NCBI RefSeq assembly: GCF_018294505.1
Contig: NC_057810.1
Location: 710,929,563-710,993,562 of the forward strand
Direction: 5' to 3'
Source of the DNA: Triticum aestivum
Lineage: Eukaryota > Streptophyta > Magnoliopsida > Poales > Poaceae
Length of the DNA stretch: 64,000 nt
The position numbers were made by a program, and so were the translations under genes. The notes under the pieces are model-generated. The model saw only the letters and a program-made list of their open reading frames with translations, did not search any database and had not been told where the DNA came from. This document shows, piece by piece, positions 43,144-54,613 of this stretch (position 1 is its first letter; every line of letters begins with the position of its first letter).

Positions 43144-43708
43144 TGATACGTCTCAACGTATCTATATATTTTTATTGTTCCATGATATTATATTATCCAT
43201 CTTGGATGTTTTATATACATTTATATGCTATTTTATATTATTTTTTAGACTAACCTATTAACCTAGAGCACATGCCAGTTTCTGTTTTTTCCTTGTTTTT
43301 GAGTTTGCAGAAAAGGAATATCAAACGGAGTCCAAACGATATAAAAATTTACGGTGATTTTTATGGACCTGAAGATGCCCCCGAAGCACACGAGTTGGGC
43401 AAGAAGAGTCTCGAGTAAACAACAAGGGTGGAGGACGCGCCCACCCCCCTAGGGTATGCCCCCCTGCCTTGTCGCTGACTCATGGACCCCCCTGACGTGA
43501 AACCAACGCCAAAAATTCCTATAAATCCATAAACCCCCAGAAGAAACCTAGTTCGGGAGTTCCGCCACCGCAAGCCTCTATAGCCACGAAAAACCAATCG
43601 GGAGCCCGTTCCGGCACCCTGCTAGAGGGGGAATCCATCACCAGTGGCCATCTTCATCATCCCGGCGCTCTCCATGACGAGGAGGGAGTAGTTCACCCTC
43701 GGGGCTTG
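43144..43708 (+). mobile_element. Gypsy-type LTR fragment (TGATACGTCTC start), truncated
   Basis: Begins TGATACGTCTCAACGTATC, the start of a common Triticeae gypsy LTR, has a TATA-like CCTATAAATCC near 43518, and ends abruptly at GTTCACCCTCGGGGCT. Confidence 0.65.
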
Positions 43709-44218
43709 CTACCTCCTGAGCTTGTGTTGGTTTTCCCTTGAAGAGGAAAAGGTGATGCAGCAAAGTAGCATAAGTATTTCCCTAAGTTTTGAGAACCAAG
43801 GTATCAATCCAGTAGGAGACAACGCACAAGTCACCGAATACCTGCACAAACAATCAACAACTTGCACCCAACGCGATAAAGGGGTTGTCAATCCCTTCAA
43901 GGTCACTTGCAAAAGTGAGATCTGATAGAGATAGATAAACGGTAAAGTAAATATTTTTGGTATTTTTGGTTTATAGATTGAAAAGTAAAGATTGCAAAAT
44001 AGTAGATCGGAAACTAGCAAGATGTAAACGAGATTCAATAATATGGAAAAGAGACCCGGGGGGCATAGGTTTCACAAGTGGCTTCTCTCAAGATAGCAAA
44101 TATTATGGTGGGTGAACAAATTACTTCTGAGCAATTGATAGAAGAGCCCATAATTATGACGACATCTAAGGCAATAATCATGAATATAGGCATCCCGTCT
44201 GTGTCAAGTAGACCGACT
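43709..44218 (-). mobile_element. LTR-element fragment, minus orientation
   Basis: Starts TGCTACCTCCTGAGCTTGTG and includes TATCAATCCAGTAGGAG, CAACGCGATAAAGGGG and CCATAGGTTTCAC-like segments that I know as frequent Triticeae LTR-region sequence. Family not fixed. Confidence 0.5.
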
Positions 44219-45440
44219 TTGGTTAGTGCAAGCAGCAAAGGCGAGTTGCATGCATAGAGAGATAGAGAGAAATTTAACCACCACTTTAGTTAGTGCCATG
44301 CGAAAGGCTGCTTGCAGTTCATCAAGGGATGCCTTGTGTTGTTTTTGTATCACAGTTCTTGCTTCTTTGTTGAGATATTTTCGTAGATGTATGGTTTATA
44401 TACTGCATGCCAAAGTTGTTTGGCCAACTTTTGCAATCAGAATAGATTGGTCCAAGATTGATGCATGGGTCTTTTGATGTCATGCAAACTTTACGCACTG
44501 GCTATATAGTGTCAAAAAACGTCTTATCTTAAATTACCGAGGGAGTACATGATTTATGTTCATCTGCAGTACTATTACTATGCAATTTAATTCGAGTGTC
44601 GGATTCATGGAGACGTTGCAAGTTCAGGTAAAGAAACGAGAAGCAGATAAAGTTCATGTCTCAAGTTTGATATCTAGCCGGTGCGCTCACTTAAGCTTTT
44701 GCAAGCCATAAGACCTCTTACCATGGCAAGTCCCCACGAAATAATTTTGATTGAGAGAAAAAGTGGCACGCCATAGTCTTTAGAGAAGAGAAGCATGAGC
44801 GAGCAACCCGATGTTTACGATGTAGGATTGATGAATGAAGGGATAATTGTCGCTCCCTCTTCATGGTGTAGGATCGATGAATGGAGGGATAACTATCGCT
44901 CCCTCTTCATGATGTAGGATCGATGAACAGAGGGATGACTAGTTGCAAGCTACCAAAAAAAGAGATGATGGACCAATGAGGAGGATGCCAACCATAGCAT
45001 GCAATCCGAGTTCAAGACATGGAGCACAGGATTGATGCAATCTTTGCAAGGGAAATCATGAACACTAACCCACACAACCACGCTTAAGTTGTGGAGCACA
45101 AATTATGAGCAACTCCACATGGGATCACGAGAATAAGGGTAGCAATAAGTCTCCAATCTCATGATGAGTCTTATGTCATTGTCTATTAATAGAAATATCA
45201 AAAGTTCTCTATGAATGGATGCACTAATCTATTTATATTGGGGACACCCCTCCAATATGTGTGAAAGCAAACTAACTTCGAGAACCAACATAGTGTGAAA
45301 ACCGAACTAGCTTAGGTGTGAAACCAAACCAGCTTAGGGAATTGATGAGGTAACTTCTAAAATTATCTTGTAAGGTGTAGTTAGCTTATTTCATCATCAA
45401 ATATTGTTTCGACAGAGTCGGGACATTATTTTTTAGCAGC
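44219..45440. other. Unassigned interval with a MITE end and a 46-bp tandem repeat
   Basis: No gene is seen. 44510-44547 (GTCAAAAAACGTCTTATCTT ... GAGGGAGTA) resembles one end of a Thalos-like Stowaway MITE. A tandem repeat lies at 44821-44941. Confidence 0.45.
44821..44941. repeat. 46-bp tandem repeat, about 2.6 copies
   Basis: TGTAGGAT(T/C)GATGAA starts copies at 44821, 44867 and 44913, each with GGGAT(A/G)A(T/C)T; the two complete copies end in CGCTCCCTCTTCATG. Confidence 0.85.
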
Positions 45441-45462
45441 AAACTTGTTTTTCCCTTGACTC

Positions 45463-46035
45463 CTAGCTATATTTATTCAAAATAAAACATTGTTTCTTCA
45501 TGGGCTGAGATGTTGTGGGCCCTCTTTGACATTTCACCTGATCTTGTATTTGCTTTGTGTGACTTCTTGTGATTGATCTATCGATGATTTGTGTAGTGTG
45601 AATGGTTGTGATATCATCCTCATCATCTATCTCTTGAGAAGGAGGTGTCCTCAACTCTAAAGGGCCAAGGTATAATAAAAGATCAAAGATGTTGAAGGTT
45701 GGGCTAACACGATAATCTTCTACAAGATCAATCTTGTAGGCATTGTCATTTATCTTCTCAAGCACCTTAAATAGGCCATCATAGTGAGCGACAACTTGCA
45801 CTTGCGTTGCCTAGAAAAATGGACCTTCAGTAGATGTATCCGTACCAAATTTCTTTGCTCAACAACACCCTCTTCCCTTTGCCTTATCATGAAGTTTCTT
45901 GACAAAATCAACATCCTTACTTGCAAAGTTGGTTTGTTCCCAAAACAGAAAAAGGAAAAAGATCAGCAATTGGTTTTAACCCATAAACAAGCTCAAAAGG
46001 GTAAAAATTAGTGGTTGAATTTACCGCCATGTTAT
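45463..46035 (-). pseudogene. Ty3/gypsy integrase C-terminal remnant
   Basis: 45801-45463 keeps 'GLFKVLEKINDNAYKIDL', the chromodomain-side end typical of Reina/Del-like gypsy integrases, then an acidic tail. Upstream (46035 to about 45800) the frame is broken but 'NFYPFELVYGLKP' is readable. The copia LTR at 46036 cuts it off. It is an old relic; the remaining pol is absent. Confidence 0.65.
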
Positions 46036-46661
46036 ATGATGGAAATATGCCCTATAGGCAATAATAAAATGGTTATTATTATATTTCCTTAATCATGATA
46101 GAGGTTTATTATTCATCCTAGAATTGTATTGACCGGAAACTTAAATACATGTGTGGATACATAAACAAATACCGTGTCCCTAGTGAGCCTCTACTAGACT
46201 AGCTCGTTGATCAAAGATGGTTAAGGTTTCCTAACCATAGACATGAGTTGTCATTTGATAACGGGATCACATCATTAGGAGAATGATGTGATGGAGAAGA
46301 CCCAACCATTAGCATAGCATATGATCGTTTAGTTTAGTGCTACTACTTTCTTAATGTCAAATACATGTTTCTTCGACCATGAGATCATGCAACTCCCGGA
46401 TACCAGAGGAATACCTTCTGTGCTATCAAATGTCACAAGGTAACTGGGTGATCATAAAGATGCTCTATAGGTATCTCTGAAGATGTCTGTTGGGTTGGCA
46501 TGGATCAAGACTGGGATTTTTCACTCCGTGTGACGGAGAGGTATCTCTGGGCCCTCTCGCTAATACAGCATCACAAGAAGCTTGCAAGCAAAGTGACTAA
46601 GGAGTTAGTTACAAGATGATGTATTATGGAAGGAGTAAAGAGACTTGCCGGTAACGAGACT
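46036..46661 (+). mobile_element. Copia-type LTR fragment (TGTTGGAAATATGCCC type)
   Basis: Begins TGATGGAAATATGCCCTATA, a one-base variant of the start of a widespread Triticeae copia LTR, and includes GACGGAGAGGTATCTCTGGG and GAGACTTGCCGGTAACGAGA. It stops where CACTA-2 begins, so the remaining LTR was displaced by that insertion. Confidence 0.65.
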
Positions 46662-46869
46662 CACTTCAAAAAAATATACTTCCGTGATGATACATGTTTG
46701 TCACAGTAGGTCACGTTTTCTGTCATGCATGTACATCCATGACAATTTTATGACAGAATCAAGATAGTCATACATGTGCTGTCATAGAAGTGTTCCATGA
46801 CATTACCAAAATTATCATCACGGAAGTGTCCACTTCCATGATGATAAATCGCGTGTCATAGAAGTGCTT

Positions 46870-47960
46870 TCGCCAAGGGTGACCGACACGTGGGATCCAC
46901 CGTAACGGCTTGCCGTTAAGCTATCGGGTCCAGTTTTGGATCCGATAACCCGTTAACAGCCCAGACCAATGGGGATTTTCCACGTGTAAAATTCTCATTG
47001 GCCGAAGGAAACACGTGTCTGCTCCTCGATGGGCTAGATGTCGCCCGTCCATTGGAGGAGACATGCCTATGATATGTCGACACGTGGCAGGGCCCAACAA
47101 AGGCCCATATAGGTTAAAAAGGTCGGCCTAGTCAAAGGCATGTAGTACTTACTCAGGTACTAGTGGGCCATCCCAATAACAGCCTATTCAATAAAGGCCC
47201 ATTTACGACCCAAAGCCAGATTTGGCCCATTAATTGTTCGTCGAATATTTGGGCCCAATTATAGCCCAGTGACTTTCGACCTGTTAGAGGCCCGATGTAG
47301 ACATGGGCCCATTTCAGCCCAGTGTGTCTTTCATCCTGGGAATGGCCCGTGCTGCCCATGGGCCATATATGGTCCGATGCGACATCCGGCCCACTAACGA
47401 CCCGTGATAAAGCTGGCAATAGTTCAACCCAACATGACTTTGGGCCTGTTAAAGGCCTGTCGTATAATTCGGCCCGTTGATGCCTGTACTAAGCTTTCGG
47501 CCTCTTAAAGGCCCATGATATCAGTGGGCTAACTAATGCCCGGGATATGTTTCGGCCTCGTAACGGCTCGTCATATAACTGGGCGAAAAAAGGCCCGGTC
47601 TACATTTTAGCCTGCTGAAGGCCCGTCGGCGACTAGTGAAAATTGAGGCCCAACATGCATTTCGGCCTGCTAAAGGCCCATGGTTTCTTCTAGGCCATAA
47701 CAGGCTAGTACAATATTCATCCTGTTAATGGTCCAACGCTACCTAGGCCAAACTAAGCGCTGGGTCCACAAAAGGCCCAACTAAAATTTGGGCCGAATAT
47801 AGGCCGGAGTAAGTTGTGGGCCTGGCGCAAAGTGTGAAGGCCCCAATAATTCGGGCCAGAGAAAGATGTAGGCCGGCCCAATTGTGGCCCGCTAAAAACC
47901 AGGCTTAATAGAGGCGAATGTTTCGGCCCGGTCGACTACATCAGATTTTTTTTCAGATAG
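46870..47960. repeat. TGGGCC/GGCCCA-rich degenerate repeat zone
   Basis: Several dozen GGCCC-centred motifs in both orientations (for example GAGGCCCGATG, CATGGGCCCATTTCAGCCCA, TTTGGGCCCAATTATAGCCC), spaced about 15-40 bp, without a fixed period. No coding. Lies downstream of the minus-strand gene's 3' end. Confidence 0.7.
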
Positions 47961-48204
47961 CGAATGATGGCAGTAACTAGTAGGAATTAAGAACAAACCT
48001 ACTCTATACAATAAAGAAATTATGGCATGGTAACTTAGAATAAACCTACACTATACAATAATGGATTTATGGTATATTACATCCACTCGGCATCGAAGTT
48101 CGCCACCAGTGATCATAAAGTGCAATGAAGAAGAAGATTACAAAAACTGGGCACCATTGCAGCGTAACAAAATAATACTGAACCGAGACCACTTCCAAGA
48201 CAGT

Positions 48205-51195
48205 TCAAGAAAGGTTAGCCTTGCGCGGGAACTGCTGCGCAAGCTGGTGAGCAAGGTTGTGAGACCGGCCTAGCATGTCAGGCATAGCTTCCAAGTGTAG
48301 CTGTTTAGCAATGAGGTTCTCTTGGTGTTCTCCGAAATCTTTCTTAGAGATAGGACTTCAAGTCGAAGTTGAGTTGTGGAATGCCTTTCTGCTAGAACTT
48401 GGGACTGAAGAAGTCGAACTGATTCAGACAGCGAATTCTGTGAGCTTGTCTGACTGCTAGTCTCAAGTAACTTGAACACTACATCAAGACAAGACTTTGG
48501 GGTTGTCTCGCTATCTTCAAGATGTTTTACCTTCTTTGTTGCAATATATGTTGGGTTTGTCTCACAGCCTGCAGACTTGTGCATGCCATCAGGCATATCA
48601 CCCTGAAACAAGCAGAGAGATGACATGTTTTTCATGTGTATAAATAAATATGATAATTGTGCTGTCAATTCCATCCAATTTCAAATTAGAAAATAAAGAG
48701 TAAGTTCAAAATATCAATAACATAATTTGGCATCGTTCATAATGCAAGGAGCTTCACCACACTACTGGATTACCATGTCAACATAACAAGCATAGATGAA
48801 GGGCAAAGACAATCATTGTATCTATTTTGGTTAATGTGCATGGCATGTTGTTCATATCATCAGCCACATCAGTAAGATAAAACAGGAGATGACAAGGTGC
48901 AAACGTGGGCTGCCTCACCACAGACTGGATTATAGATCCACAAAAACAAGCATACATATAGGGAGTATTGAGTAATGTGCATGGTATGAATAAGGAATTT
49001 GGTTTTACAAGTAAAACTCAGAACTTACGATTCTTGCGAACATGCATTTTGATAGAAACAACAAACTAAACAGCAGTAAACAATAGGGAGTATGAGAAAA
49101 TTAAACAACAGTTGAGGATAAAGGCTTTAGAAGGACTGACTTACATTAACAGTTAACACCGGCTTTAGAATGCCCTTCTCCATGTCAAGGGAAGGATAAC
49201 TCAAGAGTTTCAGCACATAATCTTCTTCATAAGCATTGCCTGTACTCTACATTTTCTAAAGAGTAATTATAGATATGATAATACTGGAAGGGATAGAGGA
49301 TAATGAAGATAAGATGCAGATTGATGCTACATAATCAACTACCAATCCCTGGAAGTACAAGCTTTACAGGACAAAATGTATTGACAAGAGCAATGGGCTA
49401 CACTTCTGCACTGGCATTGTCTGTGTATTCTACTTTTTGGTAAGATTAAATATAGATCTGATCTTTTTTAGTAAATGGTGGGCGAGGGAGATAAGATGTT
49501 GAATGCTACACAATGAACCAATCCCTCTTCCCATAATACAAGAGCGTTTTGAACAATGGTGTATTGTACAAAACGTTCTTATATTATGGGATAGAGGGAG
49601 TAGCTGTTAATGTAAGTATAATAATAGACGACGTTCAGTCCTTACAAGAGGACTACAGAGCTAAACCTCTTCAAAAGCATTGGGTTGATTCTAAATTTAT
49701 GTAAGAGTCCATACGGATCTAACAATGTCCACCAAATGGCCGATAATGAGGTTAACATGTGCAGTGATGCTACATAATCAAACAGCTATGAAAGTAAGTA
49801 TGGTCATACATGGCAAGAGGTACTCACAAGAGCAATGCACTGTGCAGTATAGTTGCGAGATTCTATGATCCCTTGAGAATGAATGTTCTTCTGCTAATAG
49901 TTTTGTACAAGTGAGGCATTAAGGAAAATGCAAAAATGTAGTTCAAATTGTGATGTGATATCATAGACAGTACCTTACGCTGCAGATGAGACCAATGTGC
50001 AACAACATTATTCTAGTCACCGTCAGATAAATGTAGCACCGGAGACTTTATAGAAATTTTGTTTAGAGGCTTGCCATCGAAGTGCTTTTGCCTCAGGTAG
50101 GAACAATACTTCATCAACGAGTGCTTGAAAATCGCAACCAACCCTTGCTTGTCTTGACAATCCAGTTTGGTCCTTGCCTATTTAAAAGAGTGAAATCTTG
50201 TGTCTTCTATTAGCAGAAACATATGCAGTAATTACCATGAATAACATTGGTACATTACTTACGCGTAAGTTGTGGAGGAAGACTGGAAATTGTTATGTGT
50301 CTGCGGTATAATCTTTCCCTGAAGGAAAGATGCGCACAAAGTTCCTGACAACAATATAAGCTTCATCTTCTAAACTGGGAAGAAATGGAACGGGGGTCCT
50401 ATTTGCTGCAACTGGGGCTCTCTCTGGTTCGAAAAGGGATTTGGCAACTGGATTTGGTGTACTCTTTGCTGGAATGGGGGTTTTGCATCGTAGAGCAAGT
50501 GCTATGTCAATTGGCATCATCATACTATTTTCTGCAGTTGGGGTCTGCTGAGTTGGGGCATCAGAAATGACCAGTGTAGTAGGTCTAGAGTCTGCTAGAG
50601 TTGGGGTCTTTTGTGGGTCAGGTGATATTGCAACTACACCTAGTGGGATATTTGATTTATCAGGTGTCACTACCTTTTCCAAATACTTTGCTTGTGCTCC
50701 TCCGCGATCAGCAATCGCCCTCTTCCTTTTGAACGTCTGATATACAAGAACATCATTTGAATAGATAAATATGGTATGATGACAGATGGAATATGTACTG
50801 AAAATGGATAAGCAGGGCATATTCACATACACAATGTGTAAACTAAGCTAATGGTAGTTCAACAAAGTAGAAGCAATGCAAACCATCAGTTGCAAGATAT
50901 GTGTGACCAATATAACCTTGGAAAGTTAGAGCAAGCACCTTGATGGGTGAATAAGATAGGGCATCTGCCTCTAACTCCTCCACTAGGGAGCTACATTGAC
51001 TTAGGTCTCCCTCTAGCTTAGAATCACTGTTAGGATCATATTCTGAGCATGAATCTATAGGTGGAGAGCGTTTGCATTGCATTGCATCCAGACTTGATTC
51101 CAGTCCCTTAATGCCAGTTTTGACAGCCATGGCATTGTTCTGCTTTATTCTTTTCATGCATGCAAGCTCATAATCATTATGATGCTGTTCAGAAT
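48205..51195 (-). pseudogene. CACTA-2 TNPA/Transposase_24-like gene, six readable exons
   Basis: Exons on the minus strand, all with AG/GT borders: 51195-50939, 50736-50263, 50177-49974, 49893-49828, 49246-49145 and 48602-48205 (stop TGA 48207-48205), about 500 codons. Exon 2 is Pro/Thr-rich with repeated TP motifs. Exons 3-4 carry 'KHFDGKPLN', then a Trp position, 'NNVVAHWSHLQ' and 'GIIESRNYTAQCIAL', the layout of the plant En/Spm Transposase_24 domain. The last exon is a coiled coil. Such proteins bind subterminal repeats. Lesions: TAA near 50290, TAG at 50015-50013 replacing the conserved Trp, and a frameshift near 48330. A 5' exon with 'MAPQKR' near 52940 and a GC-rich leader to 53350 probably precede it. 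Confidence 0.6.
49523..49602. mobile_element. Stowaway (Thalos-like) MITE
   Basis: About 78 bp of inverted repeat: CCCTCTTCCCATAATACAAG AGCGTTTTG-type left arm against CAAAACGTTCTTATATTATG GGATAGAGGGAG on the right, TA at 49601-49602. It sits in the intron between exons 4 and 5 of the CACTA-2 gene. Confidence 0.75.
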
Positions 51196-53350
51196 CTAAG
51201 ATTCATGAAACATAAAAAGTAGTCAGATTATCTATGGAATGCATTGCGGATTCAACTCGAAGAGTGTCTCCCTATAAACCCCTACATATGCAAAGTTCAC
51301 CCCCCCCAACCGTGCTGACCAGACCACAGACAGAAATACAAACCCCTTATGTCTCTATAACAGGTAGACACACATTTCAAAACTGAAGTAGGAACATTAG
51401 AATCATGTCAAATTCGTATTTGAACAAATAAACTAAGGAATTATGAGTGGCATAATGTTTAGCTTCAAGGGTGGAGTGTTGGTAGTGCGATACAAAGCAA
51501 GTAGGCAGATTGTATTCCATGTAAAAGATCGAAGCCTATGTAAAAGATGGAAATGACACTTTCTTTCTATACAATGCAGTGTTTGTTGCCCACACATGAT
51601 GGAAGAAATCACACATAGAAATACTATTCACTCATATCTACGGTTCTAGTATTTTGAAACAGGGTGGTCCACCCTAAAATAACATTGACAACAAATATGA
51701 CAAGGCAAGCATAGATGTAGTGAATCAATCATTTACTTGTGAGCTTACTAGGACAAGTATGTAGAATTGTAACTGCGGTAAGAGACCATCCAAAATCTGA
51801 ATCAAGAAGTTTGTCTAGCACTTATTGTTTGCAACTAATCGACATGAATAATTGGATATTATATCGAATGAGTAAGAGAGACAAGTAAAATTGTCAACAA
51901 ACCTGGCTTGCAGTATTAATCTGGGCCAATGTCACTACAACCAACAATCCAAAATGACTAGTGTCTGTTCCTAGGGCCGGAGTTTTGAAACCCTGTGAAC
52001 TATACAGGTACTAAAGATTACTGAAATACATCTGAACCATTAAGTGTAGGTAGCACTCAGCACACAACAAACCCTAATGACAGTCCTGCCTAATGAGTAA
52101 TGAATCAATTAGAAAATGGGTGATGAGGAGTGGCTGCTGAGTGTTGAGGACGTATCTTAGGATAAATCGGGTTGGCTTAGTGGGTGATGCATGCCTGGTC
52201 CCTGAACGGACTGGGAAGGTAGGCACGGCGGCACACCCGGGTAGTGGTGACGCTATTGGGCAAGCGGCTCTTGACCTCTTGTTAGTCCAGCGTTTCCTCC
52301 TAGAGTCATGACGTCCGAGGACGGCAAGTCGCCGGTGAGGCAGGCGGCTGGGGGTGAGTAGAGATCGGAAGCGCACAGCAGAACAGAGGGGAATCGGGGC
52401 CTGGGACGACCCAAAATCCCAGGGTGGGTTGTGGACCATCGTGGGCACCCTGTAGAGATACACACCCGAGCGACGAACATGCATTTTTGAAACTAAATTA
52501 GATACATTTAGCTGACCAATTAAACGACTCTATTTTAATAATATCAGATTCGTATTTGAACAAATAAGCTTGTTTAACTTGATGGGTGGAACAGTGCTAT
52601 TATGACACGAAGCACGTATTCTGGTCGTATAGTGATCATAAAAGGGGGAAACCCTAAACATATTTTTTTAGCAAAAGAGGGTTTCCCCTCTAATCTCTAT
52701 TAAAGAAACCACCACGGAACCAACATGATCAATTAAACCCTAAGCATGATCAATTAAACCGTATTATGACTGTGCCATGGCAGATTTAAAGCTGCAAACC
52801 GGAGAAATGATATTTAGCATCCATTGTTTGCTTCGAACTAAGAACTAAATTCTAAGAGCTGAAAAGAAAGTAGAGTAACCAAGTTACGATCTATTTTCTG
52901 GTTGAGATCAAAAAGTTGAGGAGATATGAAGTACCACCTCTTTTGCGGCGCCATGTAGGCATCGTTGGTGCGATGGCTCTCGGTGGCGTTGAAGCAGATC
53001 TGCAACGGTAGACGGGTGCATCGGGGGATAAGTCCCGTTGCGGTGGAAGATAAGGTCGTGTGAGCGGCCCCGGCAAAGAGGACGATGGCACCGATGAAGC
53101 GAGAGGACGCGATGCAAGGCTCTTGGTCCGTCACCGTGGATGAGAAACGTCCATCTCTAACAGTGGACGACGCGGTCTTGGTAGGCGCTCCGGCATGGTG
53201 GATGACGGTGGTGATGGATGGGGTGGAGGACGGCGGCGATGGATGGGGTGGTGGACGGAGGAGGTTGGTGTGGGGATGGTGTTCTAGTGCTGATGGTGTA
53301 TGAATGGGAAAATGGAGGGAGAGGTACGGGGAACCATGTTTTTGGGACAC
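51196..53350 (-). other. CACTA-2 gene 5' region: first intron and GC-rich leader
   Basis: Long intron with telo-box motifs AAACCCTAA at 52069-52077, 52649-52657 and 52735-52743. A GC-rich block at 52140-52480 has overlapping open frames in more than one frame and no domain. 52930-53345 is GC-rich and gives an open frame with MAPQKR, the likely first exon and leader. Confidence 0.5.
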
Positions 53351-54613
53351 GCCTATCTGAATATGGGAAAGTTACGAACTTAGCCCCCATTTAAAATTTG
53401 GACATCTCATCGGTTGGGGATAGGACGGTAATCTCGCATCTCGCCAATATTTGCCCAGAGCGGTTTCCAGCAAGGAGAGGGTGTTTGGCGCCCATGGTGT
53501 ATGAACAGGGCTGACAGGTAGGACGGTTGTGTCACGTCTGAGTGAAGTTACAAACCTGCCCCTATTGAAAATATTTTCCTACATCGATTTCAGCCGAGTC
53601 AAGTTTGTTTTGCCGCCCACCGTGTATGAATGGGGAAATGGAGGGAGAAACAGAGGTCTTTCAGACGATCTTGAATCAAATGTGTTTTGCCGCCCATGTT
53701 TGGCGCCCAGCATGTCGGAATAGGCTTAGAGGCGGTTGTGTCATGTCTAATTGAAGTTACTAACCCACCCCTATTGAGAGCAGTGGAAATCGGGCCATGG
53801 ATTGTCCGTGTAATGGGTAGATAGTAATTTCAATCTCCCAAACACTTGGCTTCGGGCAGCCGGCGTGGGAGTGGACATTTTGCCGCTTCTTTCGAATTTT
53901 GGGACAATAAGCATCCATGTTTACCCTGGCAACTAAATTCGAATCCATTTTGTATTCCTATACGAATCTTTATAAATCATTCTATGTGTTTTTATATATC
54001 TTCAAAAGCACGACAAAGATGTATTCCACTGTCATATATGAATATGATTTACAAATGTCGATACTCAAATTCAGAAGCTAGAATCCAGTTTAAGGTGAAT
54101 ACGAATATTTGGAACACTTTATGTCCAACTCAAATGTCACACGCAGCATAATATGTACTCCCATTTAAATATGTACACAAGTGATCTATCAAGATTCAAA
54201 TATCGAGTCAATCAACCAAGAATGTACATAACTAACATACATATAAACACTTATAGAGTATATGGATCAATAATATCAACTAACATACATAAGTCAGGCT
54301 GCTGTACTTTTTTTTGCTAGAATAACATCCTTTTTTAGCGAAGCTACTATAGCATCTTGGGCATTTCCGATGCGTGCCACTTATGGTCCATCATACTATT
54401 ATTGTTGAATGCACATTCAGCCCGATTGGCATATTTGTAGGTCTGGCACATCAATCAGAATAAAATGTCTTCGAGCCTAATCAATTAATATAGACTTGTG
54501 CTCAAATAGAATTACAAACCAAAAAGAAATTATTACATGATCTCTAAAACAAATGGTTTGATTGATTACATGAACAAACAACACAAAGGTTATTCAACAA
54601 TGGAAAGAACATT
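53351..54613. other. CACTA-2 interval, non-coding
   Basis: Repeats of GGCGCCCA(T/G/C) and GTGTATGAA(T/C)(G/A)GGG (53280-53720), AAGTTAC(A/T/G)AAC (53372, 53547, 53755) suggest diverged copies of a promoter-proximal unit. No gene seen. Confidence 0.45.

Noticed and set aside
52074..52490. Possible small host gene on the minus strand
   Set aside because: Overlapping open frames in different frames, GC-rich, no domain, within the 5' region of a TE gene.
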